A stretch of DNA of 64,000 nucleotides from positions 310,001-374,000 of the forward strand of contig WPDH01000033.1 of the NCBI GenBank assembly GCA_019137255.1. The letters are read 5' to 3'. Source of the DNA: Corinectria fuckeliana (lineage: Eukaryota; Ascomycota; Sordariomycetes; Hypocreales; Nectriaceae). The notes under the pieces are model-generated. The model was not told the DNA's origin and ran no database searches. It was given only the letters and a program-made list of their open reading frames with translations. Made by a program: the position numbers and the translations under genes. The first letter of the stretch is position 1. Each line of letters begins with the position of its first letter. Of this stretch, positions 10,233 to 20,384 are shown one piece after another.

Positions 10233-13200
10233 ATGTATAATCGCGACTCCAAGATCATGCGCAAGCTCCTCGGCAAAGCCGCGCCCGAGACGCCCACCGA
10301 TCCGAACAACCTGTCCATCACCCGCCCGCCCGCGTCCTCCGTCACCGCCACCTACCGCCCCTCCAAGTCCCAAGACGGCGTGTACAAAGCCGGCGTCCCC
10401 ATCCTCAGCCTCGATGTTTCTCCCGACCGCCGCGCCGCTGTCCTGGGCGGCGCGCATATCCTCAAGACGGTGGTGCTCGACGACCCCCAGAGCTTCAACT
10501 TCAGCTTCCACGACGGGGCGGATCTGAGGGCCGTCATCACCGCGCAGACTTCGGGTTCCAAGGTGAACTCTACGGCCGACCAGCTCAGCATTCGCGACGT
10601 CAAGTGGCACGGCTGCTCGACCATCTTCACGGCCTGCGCTAACGGCAAGATCTTTACCTACGACGTCGCTCGCATTGGCTCGGGGGCTGCCGAGCCGTTG
10701 GAGTACATCCAGATACAGGAGGACTCCCGACAGATCACTTCGCTCGACGTCAACCCGCATCTCAAGAGCTGGCTTCTTTCCGGTAGTCAGGACGGAATCG
10801 CCCGCGTCTTCGATACCTCGGCACCTCAGCCAGGCCGCTCGGGCGTCACCTTTCGACAACGCTTTGCACCCCTCAAATGCATCGATCCGATTAGACAGGT
10901 AAAATGGTCACCAAAGGTTGGGCACGAGATGGCCTGCTGCACCGAAGGAGGAGTAGTACTGAAGTGGGACGCTCGACAACCAGCCAGGCCGCTACTGAGG
11001 ATCAACGCGCACGAAAAGGCATGCTCTTCGATTTCGTGGCACCCAGATGGGAATCACCTCATCAGCGCTGGCTGGGACACCAAGCTCCACGTGTGGGACC
11101 TTGGAAGCACCGCCGACAAACGTCAGAAGCCGAAATATACAGTCTCGACGCCTGCGCCCGTCTTCTCTGTTGCGTGGAGACCAGGCCTTTGGTCGGCGAC
11201 AGCTCAGAGCAAACGCGTTGCCCAGGTCGCTGTGTCGTATGATGATAGTAGTTCTCGACGGTATGGAACCTCGGCGGTGCATATCTGGGACCTTGCGCGG
11301 CCCACGATGCCCTACAAGGAGATTGAAAGGTTCGAATATTCGCCAGCAGCGTTGCTTTGGCAAGATCAAGACATGCTATGGACGGTAGGCCAGGATGGGC
11401 TTTTCACGCAGTGCGATGTCGCCTTTGCGCCAAAGGTCATCGATCGCCAGTCAACATCATCCATGGCATTCTCTCCTACGGGCGATGTTCTCATGTTCTT
11501 AGATGAACGACCGCACTCACAACGACCACGTCCTCCTCGGAGTCACCACGCGGAAATTGTTCCTCGAAGCGCATACAGGCCAAGTCCCAATGCACCAATG
11601 TTGAGCATCAGTCGCAGCGATTCTGAGGAGGATGTCGTCGGTAGCTTCCTCGGTCCCCGGCGACGACTGAATCGCAAGCGGGCAACTAGCGGGAGATCGG
11701 GTCCTCCAATGAGCACTACTCCCCCGTCCGGTTCTGGCGCCTCTGACGAACACAAACCGCTTCTGGGCCTCGACCAGGCCATTAAGGTGACTGGGATCTT
11801 CAAGTCTCAGCAAACCATGGCCTCGGGACATGTCCCCACCACGAGGACAACACAGGTCTATCAGTATCTGTCCACCATCTACCTCGAAACGCTCCAGCGC
11901 GAGCTCCCATACGTTAAGGGCGGCAAGTCGCTCAGCAAACGAGTTGTTACCATCATGGAGCAGTACGCCAATGCAGCTGAGGGTGTCAGTCTCTTCCGAC
12001 TTTCTCAGACTTGGCGCATCCTGTCTTATGCCGTCGGGCTGCTTCTCGAGAGGCGAGCCCAATACCACCTTGAAGTACGTCTCGGCCAATTCCAAAAGGC
12101 CAAGATGGATGACAAGAAAGGCAGTGGAAGGCTGAAGCCAGTCGACCTTTACTCCTCTGTGCGAAATTATGGTGAGGAGACCCCAAGGCGGTTGTCTGCT
12201 CAATCAGTCGTACCCATAGGCCGGTCAATGTCGAGTCGATCACTCCTGTCCCAAGGGATAGAGAGCACCTCCAACGTTCCGACCCCGCTTGCGCGACCCG
12301 CGGACGCCAGCAACGAGACGGGCGCCTACGACTACTCACAACAAATCGGAAGAAAACTGGCGGCAGTGATGGAGCCTGACGAGCTCAGCTTGGGACCTGC
12401 GGTGCACGATCATCTCGACAACACCCCCCGGAAGCGTCTCGACTCTGTCCCCCTCTCCGAAGTGAGCCATGATAGTGAGCGCTCGCACATCTCCAGCACT
12501 GAAGGTTACGACTTCTACGATGCGGATGCATTGGTCCAGGCCATTGATGTCCCCATGCCCATGCCCCCTCAGAAGAAGGAGCCGTTAACCCTCGGCTATC
12601 CCGGCCCCCAAAGTGCTGACATTAGGAAAGTCGTTAGGCATGATTCCGATGAAAGCTTTGTGCAGATGTTTTATACCTCGGACGCGACCAAACAGGCCCC
12701 GATCGCCTCCCTGCCAACCGGAAACGGAAACGGAAACGGAAACGGAAACGGAAACGGAAACGGAGCGGAAACATGGAAATCGAGCCTAGCCAGGCATGCG
12801 TCCGACATGTCCACCCAGAGCCAAGAATACCAGAGCCGGATCCGCGGCGAGGAGATGAAAATCCCAGAAACCAAGGACTCGCCTAGGCATCGCAAACAGT
12901 CCCGCGCAAACGAGTCGCCCGAGGAAGTGTTTCTGATCTCGCAGACGACAATGGGGACTGATGACAGCTACCCATCGCAGACATCAGAGACCTCGCAGCC
13001 GGGACCAGACATTTCACCAAAGACTGACGATAAACCATCAGTACTCTCACAGATATCAAAACCACCACAACCTCAGCCACAACCACAACCACCACAACAG
13101 CTACAGCAGCAGCAGCAGCCACAGCCACAGCCGGTCATTCTAGCGCCAGCAAGTCAATCCATCCGAGCTGCCAGCTCGCTAAAGGCACCTTCTCCGGCTC

Positions 13201-14270
13201 AGCATGACGTTAGGCCCTTTGTGCTCGAAACCGACTATCTGCCCTGGGAGGAAGATCCCCTTTATCCACACCCCACAGTTTCCGACGGATCGACACCCAT
13301 GATCTCACCCCTCGACCCATACTCCCTCATCACAAGAGCGCTGGACTACGAGTCGCAGAGCTCTGCGCTCAACGCCGCCGCCATCATACTACTGCTGAAG
13401 CCGCTTGTGCCAGACTACATCATTGACTACCACCAAGCCAGCGCCGTCCTCCGTCAGCACCACTCGCGTCTCATGCGCATGAGTCTCTTCATCGAGGCGT
13501 CGCTCCTCCGCAACGTCTGCATCCGGGGCTGGCCCGAAGGCCTACCCGACTGGGGCGAAAACTACACGGCCATCTTCACGCCCGCCCAACAAGGCGTCAA
13601 GGTGGGCTTCTTCTGCTCGTCCTGCCGGAAGCCCAGGGAGATCGATCCCAAGCATGGCAGGGCCGCCATCTGGACCTGTGAGCGCTGCCGCACAGCCATG
13701 GCTCCCTGTGCCGTCTGCGGCCACCGCGACCCGGCGCAAGCTAGCCACGTCCCCGCAGAGATCTCCAAGACAATCGACCCGCCGAGTGCATGGCTGGCGG
13801 AGTGGTGGTACTGCCCCGGCTGCGCCCACGGCGGCCACGCTTCCTGCCTGCAAGCCTGGCACGGCGCCCTCGACTCCCCCGACACCGCCAACGGAGCCAC
13901 CACCTACAGCGACGGCTGCTGCCCCCTCGACGGCTGCGGCCACGCCTGCCTGCCCGGCAAGTACCGCAGCGAGACGACGACGGCCCGGTCCGACGAGCTC
14001 GGCCGCGCCGCCGTCGAGAAGGCGCGGGCGCGGGAGGACCGTACCAACAACGGCAGCCGGCGGTCCAGCCCGCGCCCGGGCCTCGATCGGGCCGTCAAGA
14101 GCGACGGCAACGATATCCCGCAGAGCCGCGCCGTCGGCATGGCCCGCGAGGCGCTGAACAAGGGCGGCGGCGGCGGCGGCGGCATCCTGAGCTCCAGCCC
14201 GGGGAGGTCGCTCGTCACCGGGGAGAGGGAGAGGCGGAAGAGCGTCAAGTTTGCGGGGCCGGAGAAGTGA
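10233..14270 (+). CDS. RTC1: SEA complex WD40 protein Rtc1 (WDR24-like)
   Basis: Subunit of the vacuole-membrane SEA (GATOR2-type) complex that controls TORC1 in response to amino acids. The single open frame encodes 1345 aa, close to the roughly 1340 aa of yeast Rtc1. After a short basic N-terminus, WD40 blades span about residues 55-330 (for example ISWHPDGNHLISAGWDTKLHVWDLG). A helical stretch around 525-620 follows, then a long disordered region. The C-terminal RING/zinc-ribbon lies at about 1125-1265 and shows CSSCRK, CERCRT, CAVCGH, CPGCAHGG and CPLDGCGH. Low-complexity insertions are a Gly-Asn run near residues 828-843, a Pro-Gln/polyQ tract near 948-970, and a Gly run near the C-terminus. 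The ATG is the first in frame and is followed at once by conserved sequence. No introns are needed. Confidence 0.88.
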   Translation: MYNRDSKIMRKLLGKAAPETPTDPNNLSITRPPASSVTATYRPSKSQDGVYKAGVPILSLDVSPDRRAAVLGGAHILKTVVLDDPQSFNFSFHDGADLRAVITAQTSGSKVNSTADQLSIRDVKWHGCSTIFTACANGKIFTYDVARIGSGAAEPLEYIQIQEDSRQITSLDVNPHLKSWLLSGSQDGIARVFDTSAPQPGRSGVTFRQRFAPLKCIDPIRQVKWSPKVGHEMACCTEGGVVLKWDARQPARPLLRINAHEKACSSISWHPDGNHLISAGWDTKLHVWDLGSTADKRQKPKYTVSTPAPVFSVAWRPGLWSATAQSKRVAQVAVSYDDSSSRRYGTSAVHIWDLARPTMPYKEIERFEYSPAALLWQDQDMLWTVGQDGLFTQCDVAFAPKVIDRQSTSSMAFSPTGDVLMFLDERPHSQRPRPPRSHHAEIVPRSAYRPSPNAPMLSISRSDSEEDVVGSFLGPRRRLNRKRATSGRSGPPMSTTPPSGSGASDEHKPLLGLDQAIKVTGIFKSQQTMASGHVPTTRTTQVYQYLSTIYLETLQRELPYVKGGKSLSKRVVTIMEQYANAAEGVSLFRLSQTWRILSYAVGLLLERRAQYHLEVRLGQFQKAKMDDKKGSGRLKPVDLYSSVRNYGEETPRRLSAQSVVPIGRSMSSRSLLSQGIESTSNVPTPLARPADASNETGAYDYSQQIGRKLAAVMEPDELSLGPAVHDHLDNTPRKRLDSVPLSEVSHDSERSHISSTEGYDFYDADALVQAIDVPMPMPPQKKEPLTLGYPGPQSADIRKVVRHDSDESFVQMFYTSDATKQAPIASLPTGNGNGNGNGNGNGNGAETWKSSLARHASDMSTQSQEYQSRIRGEEMKIPETKDSPRHRKQSRANESPEEVFLISQTTMGTDDSYPSQTSETSQPGPDISPKTDDKPSVLSQISKPPQPQPQPQPPQQLQQQQQPQPQPVILAPASQSIRAASSLKAPSPAQHDVRPFVLETDYLPWEEDPLYPHPTVSDGSTPMISPLDPYSLITRALDYESQSSALNAAAIILLLKPLVPDYIIDYHQASAVLRQHHSRLMRMSLFIEASLLRNVCIRGWPEGLPDWGENYTAIFTPAQQGVKVGFFCSSCRKPREIDPKHGRAAIWTCERCRTAMAPCAVCGHRDPAQASHVPAEISKTIDPPSAWLAEWWYCPGCAHGGHASCLQAWHGALDSPDTANGATTYSDGCCPLDGCGHACLPGKYRSETTTARSDELGRAAVEKARAREDRTNNGSRRSSPRPGLDRAVKSDGNDIPQSRAVGMAREALNKGGGGGGGILSSSPGRSLVTGERERRKSVKFAGPEK
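12719..12765 (+). repeat. GGAAAC hexanucleotide microsatellite in RTC1
   Basis: About seven tandem GGAAAC units inside the RTC1 coding sequence, encoding a Gly-Asn run. The unit is a multiple of three, so length change would not shift the frame. A CAG/CCA-rich repeat encoding Gln and Pro lies about 300 bases downstream. Confidence 0.8.
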
Positions 14271-14617
14271 AGAACACCTTTGCGCCATTTTTCACGCCAT
14301 TTTCTAGCATTATTCTTGCACTACATCTGCTTCATCTTTCCGCGATTTCTTTGGTCTACGCACAGCGCATGCTTGGATATTTCGTCGTTGTACGTATGGG
14401 TTGGGCAGGATGACCTGCTCTAGAAATCACTTGTAGCATAATACGACCATCATCTCGATACCCGAGGCGCCGGTCCAGCTTCGCAGCTTAGGAGGTTGCT
14501 TGTGATTTATGCTAAGGCAACATGATCTAACGGCACAAACGCTTATTTCCCATACTCCCCGCTCAATTCAAGATGGAACATGGACGCTGACCAGACCGAA
14601 TGCGAAAACGCCACGCT
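14271..14617. other. Short convergent intergenic region
   Basis: The 3' ends of RTC1 (plus) and the Vps38-like gene (minus) face each other here. No ORF or repeat of note. It presumably carries both 3' untranslated regions and polyadenylation signals, none of which I can pin down. Confidence 0.4.
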
Positions 14618-16527
14618 TCATTTGGAAACATTCTCTCTCAGCCCCTTCGTCCTGAGCGTGAACTTGACGTCGCCTTCGTCAAAGGGCAGTGACACGGCAT
14701 CGGCCAAGCTTTCCACTGCATCATTCGGCGTCCCATTACCATTACTCTTCATGAGCTTTCTAAGCGCGTCTCCGTGCTGGTTCATCATCTCGCTGTCGAT
14801 GCTGCCACGCCGGCTGCCAGTAGTGCTACTGCCGTCGTCGATTTGAGTTGACATGGTCGACATCCTGCCCTTGAGCCTGCCAGCCCACAGCCCCCTCACG
14901 CCGCCCTTTTTGCGCTCGGGGACATCCTCCGACCCGGCGCTGCAGACGTAGAGCAAGTACTTGAGGTTGGGGAGCGAGTGCCGGATGTCGACGACCTTGA
15001 GGCCTTGGGATGAGCAGAGAGTCTCGATGTTCTTGTTGAGGAGGAACCAGGCGTATTCGAATCGCCACTGGCCGGCTGTAGATCCTCCCCGGGGGAGATA
15101 CAGTGGGAATTCCCGCCGTGAGTTCGTCTTTTCGGGTAGCTGGGAGATGTCGTCGCGGGCGTATGAACGGGACCCGAACGCATCGAGAGGATACGGTAGG
15201 GGGTGTGCGAGGTAAAACTGTAAGTGGCGCGTCAGGAGAGCCACGAAGCCGAGGCCGGCTGACAGCACGTCCTCGGGGATCTGTCTCGCGGAGGCGGCAT
15301 CGTAGGTTGAGTTTGGCAAGGGAATGTTGCAGATCTGGAAGGACAAGGGCGGTGCGTTGGGAATCGGCGTGATGGGGAAGATGTCGGCTAGATCTGAGCA
15401 TATGCGACGGCGTTGCCCCCGGATCTGCTGCTCTGTCTGCTCAACGAGCTCCTTGGATGTTTTCAACTGTTCCTGGTTGTTCGCAATGTCCTCCTCCGCC
15501 TTCGCCTGAAGTTCTCGTCCCTTGGCGATGGCTGCTTTGCGGCTCCCGATCGACTCTCGGAGATTGTCTCGTTGCTTCTCCGCAAGCCGGTTCGCTCGTC
15601 GTTGCGCCGTGACATGTTTCGCAGCTTGGGTGACAGCTTCCTCGGCCGACTTCGAAGTATCCACGGGGCTCTGCTCCAGGATCTGGTTGATTTCACCCAT
15701 AATGCGTTGCTGGGTTTCCATTGCATCCTCGATGGAGCTTTCGAGGTTGGCTAGTCTCATGAGTGCATTGTATGACGAAGTCGCAACTGTGGGCGCCTGC
15801 TTAGGATCGGATATTCGGTCGGGGAAGTCGAGAGAGTAGATTCCATCCTCGAGATGGAAAACGAGAGCGTTTGGGGGAAATCGTCTATCCATGAGAGTGC
15901 CGACAAAGTGGAGGCGTCGCAGGTCCACCAGCTCTTCCAGCAAGAAAATCCAAGACTCGTGTTTCGGTCGCTTCGCCCACAGGCGGATGGTCATGGCGCA
16001 TGACCTCGAAATAGCCGGCTCGGAGCCACCTAGACTAAAGAACTTGAAGTTGAAGTTCTTTGGGCACTATTAGATTTGGACTCGAGAAGTGCAGCTGTCG
16101 CGCGTGTGCTTACCGCCGACCTCTCCCGCACCTCGCTCACGTACACGGGGTCGCCCCGGCCGTTGACGTGCAGCGTGTAGAAGACATCCCCGACCGCCTC
16201 GTCGACCAGGGTCTCGAGCTTCTTCTGCCTCGCGACGGGGTTCGCATGCGCCAAGCTCAAGCTCGTCCTGCGGACATTCTGCGGTCGCACGGGGTCGGAG
16301 CGCAGGGTGCCGTTCCTGAGGTTCTCGGACGATCGCGACGGGTGCAATTGGCTCGTCTCCCTCAGGACCTGGAGCTTCGTAGGGCTCCGGTTGACGTCCA
16401 CGTCGTCGGTTGTGCGCAGGTTCGTGGGCGCAAAGGACAGGTTTCGCAGCCAGACGCCGCGGAGGTGCCGCAGCTTGCGGTTCTGGGCGAGGAGACGCGG
16501 GCGACGCGATTCGGCGAGGGACGACAT
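14618..16527 (-). CDS. vps38: Vps38/UVRAG-like PI3-kinase complex subunit
   Basis: Likely subunit of the class III phosphatidylinositol 3-kinase complex II (Vps34-Vps15-Vps30), which makes PI3P on endosomes. Two exons, 16527-16114 and 16066-14618, give about 620 aa. The 47-nt intron has donor GTAAGC and acceptor AATAG, and joins RSA to CPKNFNFKFF in phase. The N-terminal part matches a UVRAG-type C2-like region (GDPVYVSEVRER, TIRLWAKRP, WIFLLEELVDLRRLHFVG). A long coiled coil occupies about residues 245-370. The C-terminal BARA-like part (FPLYLPRG, WRFEYAWFLLNKNIE, LPNLKYLLY) closes the domain order of the UVRAG/Atg14 family. Atg14 is the main alternative. The C2-like N-terminus and the length favour Vps38. 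The extreme C-terminus is disordered. Confidence 0.78.
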
Positions 16528-17443
16528 GGCCTGGGCATGCTGCAGCGTGCGCAGCTGGAGACAAGGGCAAGCTATAACATTGGAGGAAAAGCAAAAAGAG
16601 GATAGAGCTATTGCAGCGGCGATGGTGTGTTGAGAGCAAGCAAGGAAGAGAGAGGGGCGGCGTCGTCATGGCAAGCTTGGAGCTTGATCCATCCAGTGAG
16701 GTCACGCATTACTTACGCATGCTAAGCCGCGATAGTTGCATGCCCGTTTTAGTGATAACTGCCCACTGTCCTCCACGCCGCAGTGCCACATCGCATGCAA
16801 ACACTTGCACAATCAATATGCAGTGGATGCAATGATGTCGATTTCTGTAAAGACTTGAAATCAAGGTGCAATTCGGGGGGGTTTTAGCATTCGATGCAAT
16901 CACTGGTTTCCTGTCTCGCGGCACACTAAGCGGTGAATGACAGCCTGCAATCTTGAATCCCCTCTACACTTTCATCTCTCTCCAGACAAATCCGAGACCG
17001 AATACTGTATCGTACTCGGACTTCCGGACAGTCTCTATCTTTTAACAGCATACAATTGGAAGGCGTTGCTCTCCGCTGTATCTATTGCCTGGATAGATTT
17101 ACTTTCTCAATCGAGGCCTCCAGTGGGCGTTAGGTGTGGCCTTTTCGTTACGAAACAGTTCAGTTCACATTACCAAGGCCGAGATGGGTTGCTAATCGAC
17201 AGACTTCTCATACAAAGGAACCATTTATTATGCTATAAAGTTTACATATCTAAAGTTTTTATCAAGAAGCAGAAGGGCATCCAGTGAGGATGATCGTAGG
17301 GGGTGTCAGAGTGGTGGTCCCGTCAGTTCCAGATGTCATTGCTTGCCATGATACTTCAACTCGTCAGCTCGGCAACCATCCGGGTATTTCATGTCGAACC
17401 CAGATGAACTGTCGAACCGTTGGCGAAAGAGACAATGCGGCTC
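16528..17443. other. Intergenic region between two minus-strand genes
   Basis: It contains the promoter side of the Vps38-like gene and the 3' side of the repeat-protein gene. No gene recognised. The part at 17220-17280 is AT-rich and suits a 3' untranslated region. Confidence 0.4.
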
Positions 17444-19073
17444 TCAGTTGCGGACAAAGGTGTAGCAGTCCTCCTTCTCCTCGAGGTAGCTCTCCTCGCA
17501 GGGCTGAGTCTCGGGGGCCACCAGGTAGCGGCAGTTTCCATCCTGGGCCTTCTGGTCGAACTCGACGGCGACGCAGATGAGGATGTTGGCGACGTCGCCG
17601 ACCTTGACGTTGGCGTCCAGGGTCAGGAGAGCGCTCTCGGCCTGGCAGATGGCGAGGCAGTGGTTCACGTCGGTGGCTTGCTGCTTGCGGCACTTGTCGC
17701 TGTGCTCCTGCTTGAAGCCCTTGTTGCAGATGGGCTGGTAGTGGCTGGTGAAGTGCTTGCCGCCGCTGCCGTTGCTGTTGTGGTTGCTCGTGTCCTTGCC
17801 GTTGTCGTATCCGTTGCCAGAGCCGCTACCAGATCCGTTGCCGTTGCCAGAACCGTTGCCAGAACCGCTTCCGTTGCCAGATCCATTGCCGTTACCAGAT
17901 CCGTTGTCAGAACCACTGCCCGATCCGTTGCCAGAACCACTGCCAGATCCGTTGCCGTTGTTCCCGCTGCCAGATTCGCTTCCGTTGCCGCCACCATTGC
18001 CTCCCTTCTTCTTACCATCAGTGAAGAGATCGACATCGATCAGCGAGTCATCATCATCCTCCTCGCCACCAAGAGAAAGCGACAGGATACCATCGGAGCG
18101 GCGCTCGTGCGTCAGGACATCGACGTCGATGGTAGCCTGGTCCTTGTCCTTCTTGCCACCAACATCGACATCGAGGAGTCGGTCGCTGCGGCGCTCGTGG
18201 GTGAGCACGTCGACGTCGATGGCAGCCTGGTCCTTGTCCTTCTTGCCACCAACATCGACATCGAGGAGTCGGTCGCTGCGACGCTCGTGGGTGAGCACAT
18301 CGACGTCGATGATAGCCTGGTCCTTGTCCTTCTTGCCGCCGACGTCAACGTCCAGCAGGCGGTCGCTTCGGCGTGAGTGCGTCAGGACATCGACGTCGAT
18401 GGTAGCCTGGTCCTTGTCCTTCTTGCCACCAACATCGACATCGAGGAGTCGGTCGCTGCGGCGCTCGTGCGTCAGGACATCGACGTCGATGGCAGCCTGG
18501 TCCTTGTCCTTCTTGCCGCCGACGTCGACGTCGAGAAGTCGGTCGCCGCGGCGGACCTTGCCAACCGAGAGGTTCAGCAGCCCGTCGTCGCCGCCGACGG
18601 AAGCGCTCAGGAGAGGGTCGACGGCAACACTGTCGTCGTCGTTGAGGTCATCCGTGGACTCGCCCTCGTCGAGGTCGCCCGTGGTGTGCAGGTACTTGTC
18701 GAGGTCTTCCTGGCTCAGGAGGCCGAGGAGAACCAGGATCTGGATGTCCTGGGTGACCGTGTTCTTCTTGCAGACCTTCTCGGGGACCTCGTAGCAGTTG
18801 CCGCTGCTGCAGCCGCGGCGGTAGTAGGTCTTCTTTCCCTTGGGCTGTTTTCGCGGTCGTGGTTAGTACAAGACTCCCATCATCTTTGACGGTTGTGATG
18901 CTTACCTCGGTGGGAGTGACGGTGACATAATCGTTCTTCTGCTCGACCTTGTGGGGGCGCTTGGTGCGGATGTCGACCTTGGGGCAGACGCTCAGGTCAA
19001 GAAGGGCAGAGATGTCGAGGAGACAGCCACTCTCGCGGCTGAGCACCTGGAGCTGGGCGACGATATCGGACAT
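17444..19073 (-). CDS. Tandem-repeat, Cys-flanked protein of unknown function
   Basis: Two exons, 19073-18906 and 18844-17444, joined by a 61-nt intron (donor GTAAGC, acceptor AACAG), encode about 522 aa. I do not recognise the family. There are four regions. First, an N-terminal part with five Cys, beginning GCLLDISALLDLSVCPKVDI and continuing after the intron with RRGCSSGNC and VCKKN. Second, five near-identical 30-residue repeats of the form RRSDRLLDVDVGGKK plus DKDQATIDVDVLTHE, with degenerate copies at both edges. Third, a Gly-Ser-Asn spacer of about 75 residues. Fourth, a C-terminal domain with eight Cys. Each 30-mer splits into two 15-residue halves sharing a DVDV core, which suggests a short-strand beta-solenoid. 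There is no N-terminal signal peptide or membrane segment. A clear TATA box lies upstream. Product location and role are unknown. The gene model itself is well supported. Confidence 0.72.
18121..18556 (-). repeat. Five 90-bp tandem repeats in coding sequence
   Basis: Near-identical units start at 18121, 18211, 18301, 18391 and 18481 (each begins CGACGTCGATGG or a one-base variant). Spacing is exactly 90 bases, so copy number can change without shifting frame. Units differ at only a few bases, most of them synonymous or Ala/Thr/Ile swaps, which implies recent duplication or homogenisation. Confidence 0.9.
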
Positions 19074-20384
19074 GGTGAGTTACAAAGTAAGATACTAGTC
19101 AATTCGAAAGAGTGATTGAATTGAGAGGTTGGAATGAGTGACTGAGAAGAACTCAAGGGAGGTGATCGGATGCTGAGAGGCGCTGATGCTGATGCTGATG
19201 CTGAGAAAAGTCGAACTTGGGAGCATCGTTGGTGTCCTTATATACCTAGAGACCTCTCTACCTTCTCCGTATGGGCTCTCCTTGATTTGGTAGTTCGCAT
19301 CATCTTGCTGATGTCGACTGAGACGTTGGGATTTGCCGGCCCAAGGGGCTGCAGCGACTAGTTCCGAGCGAGGATCACACACTGCAGCCAAGAAGAGACC
19401 GCTAAGAGCATCGCCGAGGGTAGGAAATTGAAGCTATACCCAAGCACCGTGAAAGAAGAAAGTGCTGTGTTGATCCTCGACGTCAAGTTCAACCAACGCA
19501 ACCAAACCAGTGGCGAAGGAGGCCGGATGATTGTCGCCGCCGAGACAGTCGCTCCAGTCCGGCTCTGCCTGTCTCAAACAGACGTAACCCCGCCGCGCCA
19601 GGTCGAATCTCTCTCGGATTGGGATATCCAGAGATGCATCGATAAGGGCTGCGATCTCCCGCACGCACGCGCTTAGATGGCTCCCCCCCCGCCAATGGCC
19701 GCTGTGTCGGATGTCTCTCGGCCGGAACAAAGGGCTAGCTAGTCTAGCTACCTTGGATTGGCTAGAGTGTGTCACTAATCCGCACGCAAGGGAGAGAGGG
19801 AGATGCTTTGGCGGGAAAGTGGCAAGCTGTCATTGTTCGGGTGGTGGAGATGCGCAAAAGCAAATAACCCAACGCCGGCGCGGAGAAGATGCGGAGACCA
19901 AGCGAGACAGGCTACGGTTGAACTGACACCGACTAATTTATGCCAAAAAAGAAGGTCTGACCAGCACTGATAGAACGGATATAGCGTGGGACTTGTCCGC
20001 ATGGGAAATAGTTGCAAGTAATTAAGTGGCCAGACCATCGGTTGGCGGGAACTGCTCCTGCGACCTGGTCCAAAACTGCTCTGAATGGGGACAAAGGCAA
20101 CGCCCAAGCGGCGGCAAATGCTCCCCAACAATGCGCTTGATGTGCCAGCGAGCGACATGTAACTAAGAGCCCTGGGATCCAATGCATCTGTCTCGCAAGT
20201 TGTTGCTTTGCTTCGGTGTATCGCTTGGGCGGCCCGTCTCATCTAGCCACCGAGCTACCTCCTAGTAGGTCCCCTGGCTGGGCAGTGGCCATCATGTCCT
20301 TCTCCCCGATCTGTTTCGCCGTGTACATCGTATAGGCTCCCGCTTCGTCCCCTCGAGGCCTCACCTCGGCCGTTGAAGCCGAGA
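19074..20384. other. Promoter of repeat protein and gene-free DNA
   Basis: The first ~300 bases are the promoter and leader of the minus-strand repeat-protein gene. The rest (about 19400-20384) has no ORF with recognisable content. It presumably includes the 3' side of the Nudix gene. Confidence 0.4.
19236..19246 (-). promoter_or_regulatory. TATA box of repeat-protein gene
   Basis: Read on the minus strand this is GGTATATAAGG, about 165 bases upstream of the ATG at 19073. It is a close match to a consensus TATA element. A GATGCT hexanucleotide repeat (about 19182-19201) lies between it and the start codon, in the likely 5' untranslated region. Confidence 0.55.

Noticed and set aside
10152..10859. 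Long antisense frame across the start of RTC1
   Set aside because: GC-rich codon use on the real strand opens the antisense frame; the sense strand carries clear WD40 sequence.
13542..14288. Antisense Ala/Gly-rich frame over the RTC1 C-terminus
   Set aside because: Low-complexity shadow; the sense strand has the Cys-rich RING region.
17420..18376. Long plus-strand frame rich in Leu and Val
   Set aside because: It is the antisense shadow of the repeat protein; its regularity comes from the 90-bp repeats and it has no start context.
18121..18556. CRISPR-like array of regularly spaced repeats
   Set aside because: The 90-bp units are contiguous with no unique spacers, lie in an open reading frame, and the DNA is fungal.
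17444..19073. Kex2-processed repeat precursor (peptide pheromone or cyclic peptide type)
   Set aside because: The repeats do contain KK and RR pairs, and KEX2 happens to be in the window, but the protein has no signal peptide, Lys-Arg sites are absent between units, and no UstY-like or other tailoring genes are nearby.
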